Notes under the pieces: generated by a model
Database searches by the model: none
Told to the model about the DNA's origin: nothing
Seen by the model: the letters and a program-made list of their open reading frames with translations, nothing else
Shown here: positions 29,501 through 43,500 of the stretch, one piece after another
How positions within the stretch are numbered: the stretch's first letter is position 1
Layout: the number at the start of each line of letters is the position of its first letter
Translations under genes and position numbers: made by a program
Assembly (NCBI RefSeq): GCF_000003815.2
Contig: NW_023365775.1
Span: 62,001 to 126,000 of the forward strand
DNA length: 64,000 nucleotides
Reading direction: 5' to 3'
Source of the DNA: Branchiostoma floridae
Lineage: Eukaryota; Chordata; Leptocardii; Amphioxiformes; Branchiostomatidae

Positions 29501-32500
29501 ACAGTAGGTTTCACCTATACATACGCCACCACCTAGGGCTTGAAGTTCTGCATGGATGTCATTTGTCGCTAAGAGATAGCAGGTGAGCGACAAAACGCCG
29601 CCTTGGTTCACCCCACGTGATGTTCTGAATTCCCTTGACATCTCACCATTCAGTAATACACAGTAGGTGTTTCCAGTGTGCATTTGTTTCAATATTCTCC
29701 ATAATTTTCCATTCACTCCTTCTCTGTACACTTTGTACAGCATTCCTTGGGTCCATACTGTATCATACGCCTTCTTTGTATCCAGAAAGCACCCATAGAC
29801 TGCACTGTTTCTTTCCTTGTAGTGGTTGAGTGTTTCTTGTACGGTATAGGCGGTGGTTATGTTGCAGCATCCTATCTGCCCCCCACTCTGTAGTTCATGT
29901 GGGATACCTCTTGCCAACAACCAAGGCCTCCATCTGTTGTGTAGCACCTTCTCCCAGATTTTAGCCATGACATTTAACAGTGTTATCCCTCTGTGGGAGT
30001 CTAGGTCAGTCTTATCTGCTTTCCCTTGCTTAAGTAAGGGGATTCTGATTCCTTTTTTGAATTCTTCAGGTATGTATTCCAATTCTCTCATCATGTTGAA
30101 CAATAGGGTCATTCTTGCCCACAGTGCTTCTCCTCCATATTTAATGTGTTCGTATGTTAATCCGTCATTCCCTCCAGCCTTGCCATTCTTTAACTGTCTG
30201 CAGACTGCCATAATCTCTGTGAGTAGGAATGGCTCTTCCAGAATGCCCTCTAAGTTGTTATGGCTTTCCTTCTCCATCTCAGTTACTTCTGCAGTGATTA
30301 CTTTCTGGTGTGACTCATCAAACCATTTACTCTCTTCTTCCTGTTCATTTCCCAATGTTTCAAAATGGCTGGCCCATGCCTCTCTCACTTCTTTGGGGTC
30401 AGTCAGGAATTGATCCCCCAGTCTCACTGCTTGTGGTCTGTCTATTTTCCTTTTTCTGCATCTTATCTTTTTCCAGAAGGTTTTATCGTCAGTCTCTGCT
30501 AACTTTGCTAACTCTTCATTCTCTTGTGCTTCTTGTAGTAGTTTAGCTCTCCTCAGTTCTGTTCTAAATCGTGCTTTACTTTCTTTGTACTTTTTGTACA
30601 AGTGATTGTCCTTTTCCCTTGGTTTTCCTGCCTCTTTCCACTGTAGCCATAAATCAATCTCTTCCTTATGTTTGTCTGCAAGGGTCTGTGACCAGTATGG
30701 CCGCTGATGCTTCCTTATTTTCTTAGCTGGTATCACTTCAGCCGCTGTACTTCTTAGTACTCTGGTTAACACTGCAAGTTCTTTTTCTATAGCCACTGTT
30801 GACCTCTGTGTGAGGGTTTCCATCCCCTCTAACTTCCTCTTCACATTTTCCTTGTATGTGTTCACAAGAAGTCGATCACCTGCTCTTTCCCAGTCCAGCT
30901 TTACTGTAGGGTTACTCTCTTTCCATTCTTTTGGTTTGTTCTTCAGGATGGCTATAACTGGCTTGTGATCAGACATGTTCAGGACTTCATCTTCCATTAC
31001 TTTGCACGATATCACTTCTGCTACTATTTCTCCTGGTACTATGATGTGGTCTATAGTTGACTTGTTTTTAGTATTCTTTGTTTCAAATGTCTCTACTGGG
31101 CCTGTACATATGTGGCTCAGGTTCAGGGAGGTCATCTCCAGCTCACTCAGGATCTCTGCCAACTCACTGCCCCCTTGGTGGTTTTGATTTATGTGATTAT
31201 GATTTGATATCTGGTCTGTTATCCGATTTGTTTAATAGCAACCGATTATGTTCTTGACGCTCTTCTTGTTATAATATCCTATATTCAATTATGATTTATA
31301 TTATGTGTGTCTTATAAGCCCACGTGGGCTGGGCGTTCAAACGCATGACACGTTAATAAAATTCATTCATTCATTCATTCATTCATTCATTCATTCATTC
31401 ATTCATTCATTCATTCATTCATTCATTCATTCATTCATTCATTCATTCATATTAGGTATTAATTAGAATAACGCACATTTTGGTATATGCACCTGGCCAA
31501 GGGATATCTTCACCTCCAACATGACTTTTTTTTCTAGTATTTAGGAACTGATGCATTTACCCGTGTTTCTTAAGACTGGTACTTTACCAGTGTTTGTGTA
31601 GCATTTAGATAGTGTTTATAATGAGAAACTATTATTCACGTGTGTTTTTGTTAGTGCTTTGGAAATGTTTCCAGCACAAGAAAGAAAACACTGTGACAAA
31701 TTGAAAACATATAGCTGACGTATTCCGTACCATAGACGGTGTTGATTTATACGTTCGCAGTAGCACTGTTTTTATGCCACCTCAGCTGCAAAAATTGTCT
31801 TTTTCATTTCAATGTTATGTTTGCACCGAACAATATAGTATCGACTTTCGAGGTATGACATCTTACGGTACGGTAATAATGTGCCATATAGGTACCAGGT
31901 AACACACCATATACATTACTCCCCAGGTGCAGTACAGTGCCAGGTAGCGCACCTGTAATATGTAGTAACCAGCTGCTTTGGGGGGGGGGACGCTAAAGGG
32001 GGGCGAAAACGCTAGTGATCTGCCCCCCCACCCCCCCGGGGGGGGCGAGATCGCTGTCACACCGGCTTTCTTGCACCTGCATTTCGTTGAGATACAACTA
32101 CCTTTGCAGGCACAAACAGAATGTCCATTTGCAGTACTGGCTTGCCATCCTGAGTGCTTCCTTGCAGCTTGGATCAGGGTCACCTCCTCGAGGTCCTGGA
32201 CATCAATGTCTTGTTTGCTTCCAGAACTTTGCAAGGAAGGAGTCGCGAATCTGCGTTTGTCCGGTCGACCTCACTGATGCGGACTCCCACCGTGTCACCT
32301 GGGCTGTAAGACTTGATGAGGTGCTTCACTTTTTGCATCATAGTTCTTTTGCTGTCGGTTGGCAGCTTTCAGGTAGTTGTCTGTTGCAATTTTACGAATC
32401 TTGGCATGAGGTATGTCCGATTCATCCACTGGTGTTGTTTTCTCAATCTCCCAGATGAGAAACTGTCCTTCTGTCAGAGGTTCTTCAAACGGGTTGTAAG

Positions 32501-35500
32501 ATGCTGGTATATGGGTTGGGTCTGTGATGTTGGTGAGTTGAAACACTGTCTGATGGTCTGGGTCAACTGCCCGTTGCACTGTTTCCCGTTCCAGGACCTC
32601 GGTGCCAACTGCAACAATCCTTGCTCCATGCAAGAGATGATAGTCTCTTCCGTGCTTGCTTGATACTGGTCTGGATTGCAGGCTTCTAGATGGTTCTGAC
32701 TTTTGTGTTGAGTTGTCTGGAGTCTTGTTGGAGGATCGATCGGGGTCTATCCTAGTAGAATCGCCGATTCCTAGGAGAGATCCCGATCGCAGTCTGTTTC
32801 CAATATCTTAGCATCATTTGAGTTTGGATCGGAGTCTTCCCTAGGAGAGACCCCGTTCGCAATCTATACTAGTAGAATCGTCGATTCTCCTAGAAAAGAA
32901 ACCCGATCGGAGCTGGCCCTAGGACCTAAACGATTCTAAATAATGGATCGACATCTCTCCTGTGACATATACATGTACAACATGTATATGTCACAGGACC
33001 TCAAATCCGTGTTGTGGAACGCGTTAAGGCATGCTGGACAGTATTCCCAGTTTTTGGCTATCCACTGCAGCGAACTGATAGCTCCAGTCGTCCTGTCTCC
33101 GACAGGCCACCGGGCCAGCTGTCTTTATCGTCAAGAGTGCGGTTAACCCCTGGCGCAGGGGCTGCTTCACGGTAAACGACCACGCGCAGACTTGTCTACA
33201 TGGTGTCAGAGCACGTCCTACAGCGACGGACTACACCCTGCAGTAAGAACAGTCCTACAAAGAAAGACTCTCGGCGTCTCTACTTTTCAACATGGAATGT
33301 GAGGACTCTTCTGGACAGAGAGAGTAGCGATCGTCCAGAACGTCGCACCGCCTTTGTCGCAAGGGAGCTTACCCGATTTGGCATAGATATTGCCGCCTTG
33401 AGCGAAACCCGACTTCCAGGCGAAGGTCAACTACAAGAAGATGCTGGAGGTTTCACTTTCTTCTGGAAAGGTCTCCCTCAGGAGGACAGAAGGCTCCATG
33501 GTGTTGGCTTTGCTATACGGAATTCTCTTGTCAAAGACCTTGAGGAATTACCAATCGGAGTGAATGAAAGACTTATGACTCTACGTCTAAAACTCAACAA
33601 CCGGCAACATGCTACAGTTATAAGCTGTTATGCTCCCACCCTGACCTCAGATGATCAGATCAAAGAGAAGTTTTATGAAGAGCTTGAGAATATTCTTATG
33701 TCAATTCCACCAACCGACAAGATAGTCCTATTAGGGGACTTTAATGCTCGAGTCGGCTGTGACGCTGCACACTGGAATGGAGTAATCGGCAAGAATGGGG
33801 TAGGAAAGGCCAACTCAAATGGCTTACTTCTCTTATCACTATGCACTCGATATAAACTTGTGATTACTAATACACTCTTCCGACTCAAGAACACGTACAA
33901 AACAACCTGGTGTCATCCAAGATCTAAGCACTGGCACCTTCTGGATTATGTAATTGTAAGATCGAGAGATCAGCATGATGTGAGGATTACTCGTACAATG
34001 CGGGGGGCTGATGAATGCTGGACTGACCACCGTTTGGTTCGCTCTGTACTGAATATGTCCCTGAAGAAGAAAGTGAGAAAGGGCCCCAAAATAACTAGAA
34101 GAAGGTTTAACACCCACAAATTGCAAATACCATCTGAAAGACTGCTGTTCCAGTCCGATCTGCACAACCGTCTTGGTCAACTTGGACCTACCCATTCAGG
34201 AAGTGTGGAGGAACAGTGGGAATTACTCAAAAGTGTTTTGTTGCAAACCTGTAAGAACACCATTGGCCTCCACAAGCGTGTGAGTGAAGATTGGTTCGAT
34301 GAACATGACAGCGAGATTCAAGAACTGATTGACAGGAAACGCCAAGCTTTTGTATGTTGGCAAGACGACTACCACAATGTAGAAAAGCATAAGCGCTTTT
34401 CCCTTCTGAAGGCCGAGGTTCAAACCCGCATTCGAGATATGAAAAACACCTGGTGGGAAACAAAAGCACAGGAACTCCAAGCCTTTGCTGACCGACATGA
34501 CATGCGTAACTTTTTCCAAGCTATAAAAGCCCTCTATGGTCCAATCAAGTCTGGCTTGGCACCACTCAAATCTGAGGATGGCTCCACTCTGCATAAGGAT
34601 GAAGCCAGCATCAAAGCCAGGTGGAAGGAACACTTCGAGAAACTCCTCAACAGAGAAACCACCGTCACTGAGACAACCATTTCGAAAATACCAATGTATC
34701 CTCCCAAAAACGATCTTGCTGATCCACCCCTTCTTCTAGAAGTGGAAAGGGCTGTCAAGCAAATGAACAACAACAAAGCCAGTGGGCCTGACGGTATTCC
34801 TGCTGAGGCCTACAAGTTTGGTGGACCTGACCTTACAGCTCGAGTTCATAGTCTACTTCTACGAATCTGGGAAGAGGAAACTCTACCTGATGACCTTAAG
34901 AATGCTGTAATAACCATATTGTTCAAAAAATGTGACAAATCAGACTGTGGGAACTACAGAGGAATTGCCCTCCTGTCATCGGCTGGTAAAATCCTGGCGA
35001 GAGTGCTCTTGAACCGACTCCTTCCCCTGAGCGAGGAGATATTACCTGAAACTCAGTCTGGCTTTAGACCGGCGAGAGGAACTGTGGATATGATCTTCTC
35101 TGCTCGACAGATCCAAGAGAAATGTACTGAACAGCAACAGCCTCTCTTTATGGCCTTTATTGATCTTACTAAGGCTTTTGACTCTCTGAATCGCGAGGCT
35201 CTCTGGAAGATTCTGAAGAGAATGGGTTGCCCTGAGAAATTCATAGCAATACTTCGACTACTTCATGATGGAATGACTGCCAAGGCACTCTGTAATGGCA
35301 CAGAAACTGAACCATTCACAATCAAAACTGGTGTCAAACAGGGGTGCATATACTAGCGCCAACAATCTTTGACATGTATCTTTTAGCTGTTCTAGCACTG
35401 ATAAAAGACCAGCTGCCATCAGGAGTTACTATTAGATATCGCTATGATGGCAGTATTTTCAACCTAAGACGCCTCAATGCTGTCACCAAAGTTCAGAAAG

Positions 35501-37483
35501 TTGTAGCCAACGACCTCCAATATGCAGATGACTGTAAGCTTGTAGCCCACCGGGCACCAGACTTACAAGCCAGCCTTGATTTGTTCAACTCAGCATACAA
35601 ACTCCTTGGCCTGACTACAAATAAGTCGAAGACCAAGGTCATGATCCAGCCAGCTCCTGGTCAACCACCACCAGTAGTCAGCTTTCACCTGGACGGAGTT
35701 CGTCTCGAGTGTGTCAAACATTTCCCTTATCTTGGCAGTACCCTTAATAACAGAGGAAACATTGATGATGAAATCTCACATAGGCAAGGAAGCGCATGTG
35801 CAGCCTTTGCAAATTTAAGGGTGAGGGTCTTTGACAACAAAAACCTTAAGACGGCAACAAAGCTCCAAGTGTATAAAGCCACAGTGCTTCCAACCCTACT
35901 TTATGGGTGTGAGTCTTGGGTTACTTACCGACGGCATATTAAGACTCTTGAACAGTTTCACCAGCGCTCACTACGACGTATTCTGAACATTTCCTGGACA
36001 GACTACCGTACTAACACTAGTGTGCTAGCTGAGGCTGACTCCTGTAGCATAGAGGCACTTATTATGCGTGGCCAACTACGATGGACCGGGCACTGTGTTC
36101 GAATGCCAGATAGCCGTCTTCCCAAACAGATTCTGTTTGGCCAACTGGATCAAGGGACACGCCCAAGGGGTGGACAGAGAAAGAGATATAAGGACACTTT
36201 GAAACATTACCTGAAGAAGGGACATGTTGACCCAACAAGCCTTGAGAAACTATGTTCTGACCGCAATGCTTGGCGGCAGCTAACCAACACCACCGTGACA
36301 ACCTTAGAGACCGAGAGGGTAGCAGCCGTCGAGGCAAAGAGAAAGGCGAGGAAGGCCCGTCAAAGTAGAACTGCAACTGTAAACCTGTAGACTTGCCATA
36401 CTCGTGAGAGTGGCCGTCCATCACATGTACAACAGGCCTGCGGGTGCAGACTTCGAGGGTCAACGACCTTGAGGTCATTTGGGGGGAAATGGCCCAAAAA
36501 AATCACAAAATTAAGCATTTTTTTGTTAGGCCACAGCAAGTAAATTTTATGGATGACATCAGCGCGCGCATTAATTTTCGCCTGATTTCAGAATAAAAAA
36601 CAAGATTTTTTTTCTTCTGCAGGGATGGTCAACATGACAAAAAGGTACTCAAATGAGCAAATAAGCTGTGTTGCGAGGTACCCAGGACTGTAGTTGTAAA
36701 AATGAAACTTATTGGATAGTTGTAAAAGTGACACCAATATGGAAGCCATGAGCGTGGTTACCAACTTTGTTGGTGATGCCAGTCAACCACACTAGTGTCA
36801 CTTAATTACAACACCATTACATGTCTTGAGTACAGGACTGAATGCCTTGTTGGCTCTGATACCATGTTTTGTCTAACTGTAATTCTTATTAAAACACTCT
36901 TCATAACTTTATGCTGCCTATTTTTGAAAGTGTAGCCATCTTGTTTGTTTTTTGCTCTATCGCACTTTTTTTGGCAGTCTGCAGAGAATGTCATCCATAA
37001 AATTTACTTGCTGTGGCCTTATGTATGTCAAAAATGTTTTTGAATTTATATGGGCAAATGATCAAGGCACCTCCGTAACAGATTTTAGGTCATTTGGTTG
37101 TAAATGTAGGGCACAGGAGCCAAAAGTGTACTTTTTTGGTAAAAAAATTGCCAAAAAATAACAAAATTAAGCTTTTTGTTGTACTGTATGCCGAAACTGT
37201 TATTGGACCTATATGGGCAAATACTCAAGTTACCTCTATACTAAATTCCAGGTCATTCTGTTGCAATACCAAGGTACAGGGGACCAAATTATACATAAAT
37301 ATTGACAAAAAAACAATAAATTCATTTTAAAGGTAGATATAAAAAAATGAAAAAAAACGTCTGAGGGTATTTGCCAACTTATTGTGCCAAATTTCAGATC
37401 ATTTGGAACAGGAACGACGGAGACGAATCACTTTAAAGATTTGACAAGAGAAAGAAAGAAGAAACATTACGAATACAATACAC

Positions 37484-37519
<36 letters not shown>

Positions 37520-40500
37520 TCTAAGTGACTGAGCAAAAAAAAGTGGTTGTGGCTAAGTACTATCATTGCGCACAATATGAGGTATATCGATTGTATTACG
37601 CCTGCCAGCAATGTTTGATTTTGACTTTTCTCTTAAACCGTTGTCCTGATGAGCACGTGTATATACGGGTTGCACATATGTAATGCCCGTATGTGGGTCC
37701 AATATCTTTTGGGGTTTGGGGCATTGCTCACCTAAATGTGGCATACTGAACCAAATCGCATCGATTGGGGGAATAAATCTACAGCAGCAGCACAGCATAG
37801 GTCAAGTTTTACTTCCGATCATTTAGCCAGCTTAGGAAGGGGGGGGGGGGCATTCCAAAGTGACGTCAGTGACGAAAAGTATGTAGATGCTATGGTAAAG
37901 TGGATAGTTGGCTGCTTCTGTAAGCAGAGCCAAACACATTGCATTATTTGCTCTCAATAAGCGACTAATCAACTTGATATAGGTGTTTACAGGACTATGA
38001 GGATGCAACAATTATGATAGCACGGAGTCAAGGAAAAAACTCACTCGTCGAATTTTTAGTGATTCCCAATGCGCCGAAACCGGGCATCTGTTGTGAAGCA
38101 CCATTTCATTAGGACCAGCACTCCAGGCCTCATACACGGTCTGTCGCGTTCCTTTATTGGTTGAAAATACTTGCAACCAATTGCCTGTAATGAGTGGGTA
38201 GGTAAGTTCTAAAACCAACTAAGTAACTACCTACTATTAGGAAGGTAGACACAGTGACAGCATAATTGCAATAGAAGGAAATTGTTAGACGGTTACATTT
38301 TGCCTTACAATTGACGATCTCCATTCCTTTATATTCATCAGATTGGATTCTGTATATCAACATATACGCAGTTCAAATCCATGAAAAGATTCTTTATAAG
38401 CGGGGTGACACAATGCAAATGATTATGTACGAAGTTGAGTTTATATTTCATATTTAACCTAAAGATTGTAGACGTGTGTTCATATTGAGCACCTAATCTG
38501 GATTGAAAATCAGAAAAATGAATTGAGTATTATAGAACAAAATGTGAAACAAAGTACTCATTTTTTCAAACGTGCATGTTACATATACGTGGTTGACTTA
38601 GTCCTCAGTCATATTCATCGCATACAATTTATCAGAATGGCGAAAACATCATCATATAACTATATTTCAACATATACTAATTGCGAATTGCGATTTCAAG
38701 TAGAAAACAAGTATTACAGGCGATCAATACTACATCATTACTGTGACATCATGTATCCATAGTCATTGGTTTTGAAGTATATACCACGCACATTCACATT
38801 CAGACAGGAGTACGCTACCGAGTAAGCTAGCTTACCGTTGGGCATAAAGCAGTCTTCTTTGATGAATCTGTCACAAAACTGAGGTTCCACCCCGTCAAAC
38901 TCGGCTGCACAAGTATCAATTATCTCATTGCAGAATGAGACGCAGGGAAATCTAAAAGGAAATGAGACGTATAAATATAAAGATACTCCCAAAAAGACTT
39001 CAAGGTATGCAAAAAAAAACAAAAAAAACAGCAAGTGTAGATAAAACTGGACAGGGCTACATTGTAAGAAGTTCAAAGTAGGCCATATACAGCTGGGCAC
39101 TCCAGCCGTCACTAAACAGCTGGAGGTTTTAACAATTGTTTATGTCACGTATCCACAAGGTCAAATGTCAATCACGTGTCTGTAACTTTCTCGACTTTAC
39201 GTTCTGAAGTGATTTTAAATTACTGATCCAGAAGAAGACCACTGTGATCTTTGAAAAGTGATCCAGGTTCACCTTAGTATAGGGATTATAAAGAATGAAA
39301 GTTGTGCACTATGATTAGTAGCAACACAGATGAGCTTCCGTTGTGATATTTCACATGTTTCCTAAATGGGATCAGGAGTGATAAATCATAAATATCTTGT
39401 TCACGATCTTAATGACTGTTTTTGGATATCAGTATATCGCCTTTTACTGATACATCCGCCATAGAGATGCAATATTACTTTCAGTTATTGACCAGTTCTA
39501 TTCGACTTACAAACGTGTCAAAACACTTTTTTTCATGATTTTATATCAGAAGCTTACCTTATTTCTCGAGACGCGCACGGTGGAACTATTACTGAGCATA
39601 TAAACGCGTCTACATTAGCATGGCAGCCTGAAAATCTTCTGAGAGAAAGAAGAAAATCCACGTCCGACCCAGCACGAGGTGTATAGACTGAGGCTGTCTC
39701 CGAGTAGTAGTTTCTACAACGGTCAAAAGGCACCGGCACACACGTCGCTTCACCTGTAGAATTAGTGGACAATGTCAATGGACTCGCTGTTGTATTATCC
39801 ATTCAACTCTTAATCTTTGTCCTGCTGAGTTTTTTTCTTTGCATTGATAAATTCCGCTAAGCTGTAAAACTTGACCAATTTTTTTGCTGCTGCTGCAGAT
39901 TTACTTCACCAACCGATGCTCTTATGCCTCATTTCATTTAGAAATGCCCTTGCCCTACAAAGAAACTGTACCCAAATAGAGACATATTGTATTTACACCC
40001 CGTATATATTTTTTTTTACATGGAGTGGAATAAGGAGCACTCCCGGTGTCAGCCATATGGCAACGATAAACCAGGCACGAGGGGCTGGGCATGAGGGAGC
40101 TGGACTGGGCGTACCATTATACGTGTGGGAGGCCTTTCTATCTGGGAACAACAAATTTTCAATCAGTTTTTAATGTTTTCTATCGCTAGCGCGCTAGAGC
40201 ACCCCTTCTGTGATTCTCAATCATCAGATTTTAACAAATAGGCTTGATTATTATTACTATAAAGAAATCCCATAAGCATAGGTATCAAAGAGTCTACCGT
40301 TACGACAGGCTTAAACTATAGGGTTCCTTCTCCTAACTGAGAAAACAAATTTTTGTAATGTTTTCTATTATTAGAGCAACCATTCTGTGGTTCTCAATCA
40401 TCAGTGCCAAACAAATTAACTTTATTACCCAAAAGAAACCTATTATCCTAGGAATCAGACAGACTACGGTCACAAGAGGCTGAAACGGTGGGCTTTTGAC

Positions 40501-43500
40501 TTACTGTGATAAACACATTTTCAATCAATTTTTTAGGTATTTTCTATCACTATAGAGCATCTATTCTGTGATTCACAATCATCAGTCTTTAACAAATAAG
40601 CTTAATTACTCTAAAGAGATCTCTCGTGACCGTATCTAATACTTAAATGGGTCTCTTTGGAGTAATTAAGTTCATTTGTTAGGAACTGATGATTGAGAAT
40701 CACAGAATGGTTGCTCTAGTGATAGAAAACATGATAAAAATATATTGAAAATTATTTTCCCAGTTAGGGGAAAGCCTATAGTTTCCGCCTCTCGTGACTA
40801 TTGTCTCTCTGATACCTCGGGTCTCTTTTGAGTAATCAAGGTCATTTGTTAAAACTGATGACTGAGAATGACATAATTGGCGATGTAGTGATAGAAACCA
40901 TTTAAAAACTAGAGTTCGGCTACCTCATACCTCCATGAAATATTTAGAGCTTTGGTAAATTTTATGCAAATGATTTACACATTACATGATTTATGCATGG
41001 TGATGTTCATCATTGACTAACATACACATGTCACAAGTATGAAATTCCCATCATTAACCATTAAGCAGTTTTACGATTTTCGCATATATTATGCAGATCA
41101 GTTCCTCATCAGCATATTTGGTATCTGCTTATGTTCCATAGATCATGATTCACATGTGTTACATTTATTGAAGTCCAGATATTGAAAACAATGGAATTAT
41201 GCAAATTAAGTCCTCATTTTGATAACATGTATATCATTATGAACATCTTTGCCTAAGCTATATTCATGCCTAAAATGATGTCAATCCATGCATTCCTTTC
41301 TGAAGTTATCCTGTTTGGAATGTCTTGACAAAAATGCATTTGCAGTTCCAAAATTAAATATTAGGGTATTACACCATTTTGGCTTGACACTGTAAGCTAT
41401 CTACTACCAAAATGTCTAGACCATATCATGTCCAGGAAAAGAGATACATTGAAAAAAACTACTATGATAGATTATTCTCATTAATTGTTCAAATGTAATC
41501 CTATTTTGCATAATTAGTATTTTACATTGTACAACATTGTCTAAGGTACCTACATAACAAAACTCATAAAAACCCGTTGTTTCCTTCTTGAGTTATTACA
41601 AAAATGCCCCTGCTATCCCGAAACTAGTCGCTAGGGAGCCCATAGTTACGTCACTAATTCCTGAACACAAGAACTATCTTATACTTAAAATTTGTGACCA
41701 CAGCTTGTTCAGAGCACGAGATAGCAAACCCCGAAGTTGGGCTGCAGAACCAAGGAAAGCCGCTAGGGGCCCCAAAATCTAATTATTACCAGCTTTCATC
41801 ATACTCAACAAACACACCAAGTATGAAACCAATCCACTCAGCTGTTCTTAAGTTATCTTGCTAACAGACAGATAGACAGACACACAGAGACACACACACA
41901 CAAACGCTAGTGACCTTTCATGGAGGTATTTATTAAAAACTTGTCTTTCTCAGGAGAATGCCTATAGTTTCAGCCTCTCGTGACCATGTATGTGACCATG
42001 GTCTCTCTGATACTTAAGGGATGTCTTTTGAGTAATTAAACTCATTTGTAAAATAACTAATGATTGAATTTGACAAAAGGGCTGGTCTGGTGATAGAAAA
42101 CATTTAAAAAATCGATTGAAAATTATTTTTCCCACTTAGGAAGGCCCCCAACAAGTAAAATGGTTCACTCCGCCCCTCGTGCCCAGCCCCCGGGGTCAGC
42201 CCCTCGCGCCCATATGGCCACACCGGGAGCGCTCCTTACCAAGATGTATAGATGGGCTCAGCAGTACAATCACAGACATATAAGAAAATTCATTAATATA
42301 AACGTCAAGTTAAAGCAATATTATCATAGCAAACATGCTTCTTACAAAAACGGCCAATGATATTACAAAGTAATTATAAATCATCATGATAGCTTTATTA
42401 ATTCAATTTTTTGTGGATTCGGGAGAGCTTTAGCTCTTTGGGGTGTTCGTACTAGATAATTTTGATGGACTCCTATTGATTTTGGCATTTTGGTAGTTAC
42501 TGAAACTTGCCAATCTGTTGGCCGGTGGCAGATTTGCCATGTACACCAGCATTGAGTTGGCAACAATTTCAAACCGTTTGAAATTTTTATCACTTTTTCA
42601 TGTTGCCATGGCAACAGCTTGTTGACACTTTTGACGAAAACAGCTAAATTCGGTTCTAACAATGTATTTTTCACGTTTATATTTGCTGTTCCTGCTATTT
42701 TCTTACATTTTATCTACAATATTTTATGTTAAATATTTGATGATGCCATCGATCAAAATGGCGGACCATCTGACCAAATCAATAAAAGCTAACTTATTAT
42801 TCCTTAGAATTTGTAACTACCTGATATTATCTAATAAAAGAATATTTACACGAACGTTTTAAGTCTTTCCATTGCCTTTTGCAATAATTTGCTGAATAAG
42901 ATTTGAAAATGCAAAGTGGTGGATATAATATAGTGGAGTCTAACTGGTATCTTAGATTTTCGTGACGTCATTTCATGTCTTCATTGATGCTGCTATTAAC
43001 AAAACAAGTCGTTACAAACATTGTCATTCTGTTACCTGTACTTGTTGTTACGTTTTGTTGCATACCTTGATGGTTTCTTGGAATACCTTTTTTAAATGGT
43101 TTCATATTTTCAACATAACGTCTGAAATTGTTCTAAACTACCACAATACTATATCCTACCTAAGCACTCCTGGGTTCCATCGGCAGGGAAAACATCACAT
43201 GAAAATGGAAGAGACACTCCTCGTGGTGCACATGCTGTGTTCATCTTCTCACAGACACTTCTACAGAGGAAAACCTGTCAAAAATTTATACAACTGTGTT
43301 AAGTCGCATACGCAGGTCGGTGACACTAGTTATGTAAAGATACAAAATTTTCACGTTAAACTCAATCACATACAGTATAACTCTCTGAACATAAATGCTT
43401 CGGTACCGGTTCGAAGCCTGGCACGCCAACTCGACAGTATGTTTCTAGCGGAAACGACGTATTATCATTGTAATTTCGTGGACCTGAAATGTATCATATT

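Noticed and set aside
28212-31187. Multiple plus-strand ORFs of 65-186 codons
   Set aside because: All are complementary to the second LINE's 993-codon ORF.
31978-32663. Plus-strand ORFs of 99-147 codons
   Set aside because: They are antisense shadows of the decayed integrase-type fragment on the minus strand.
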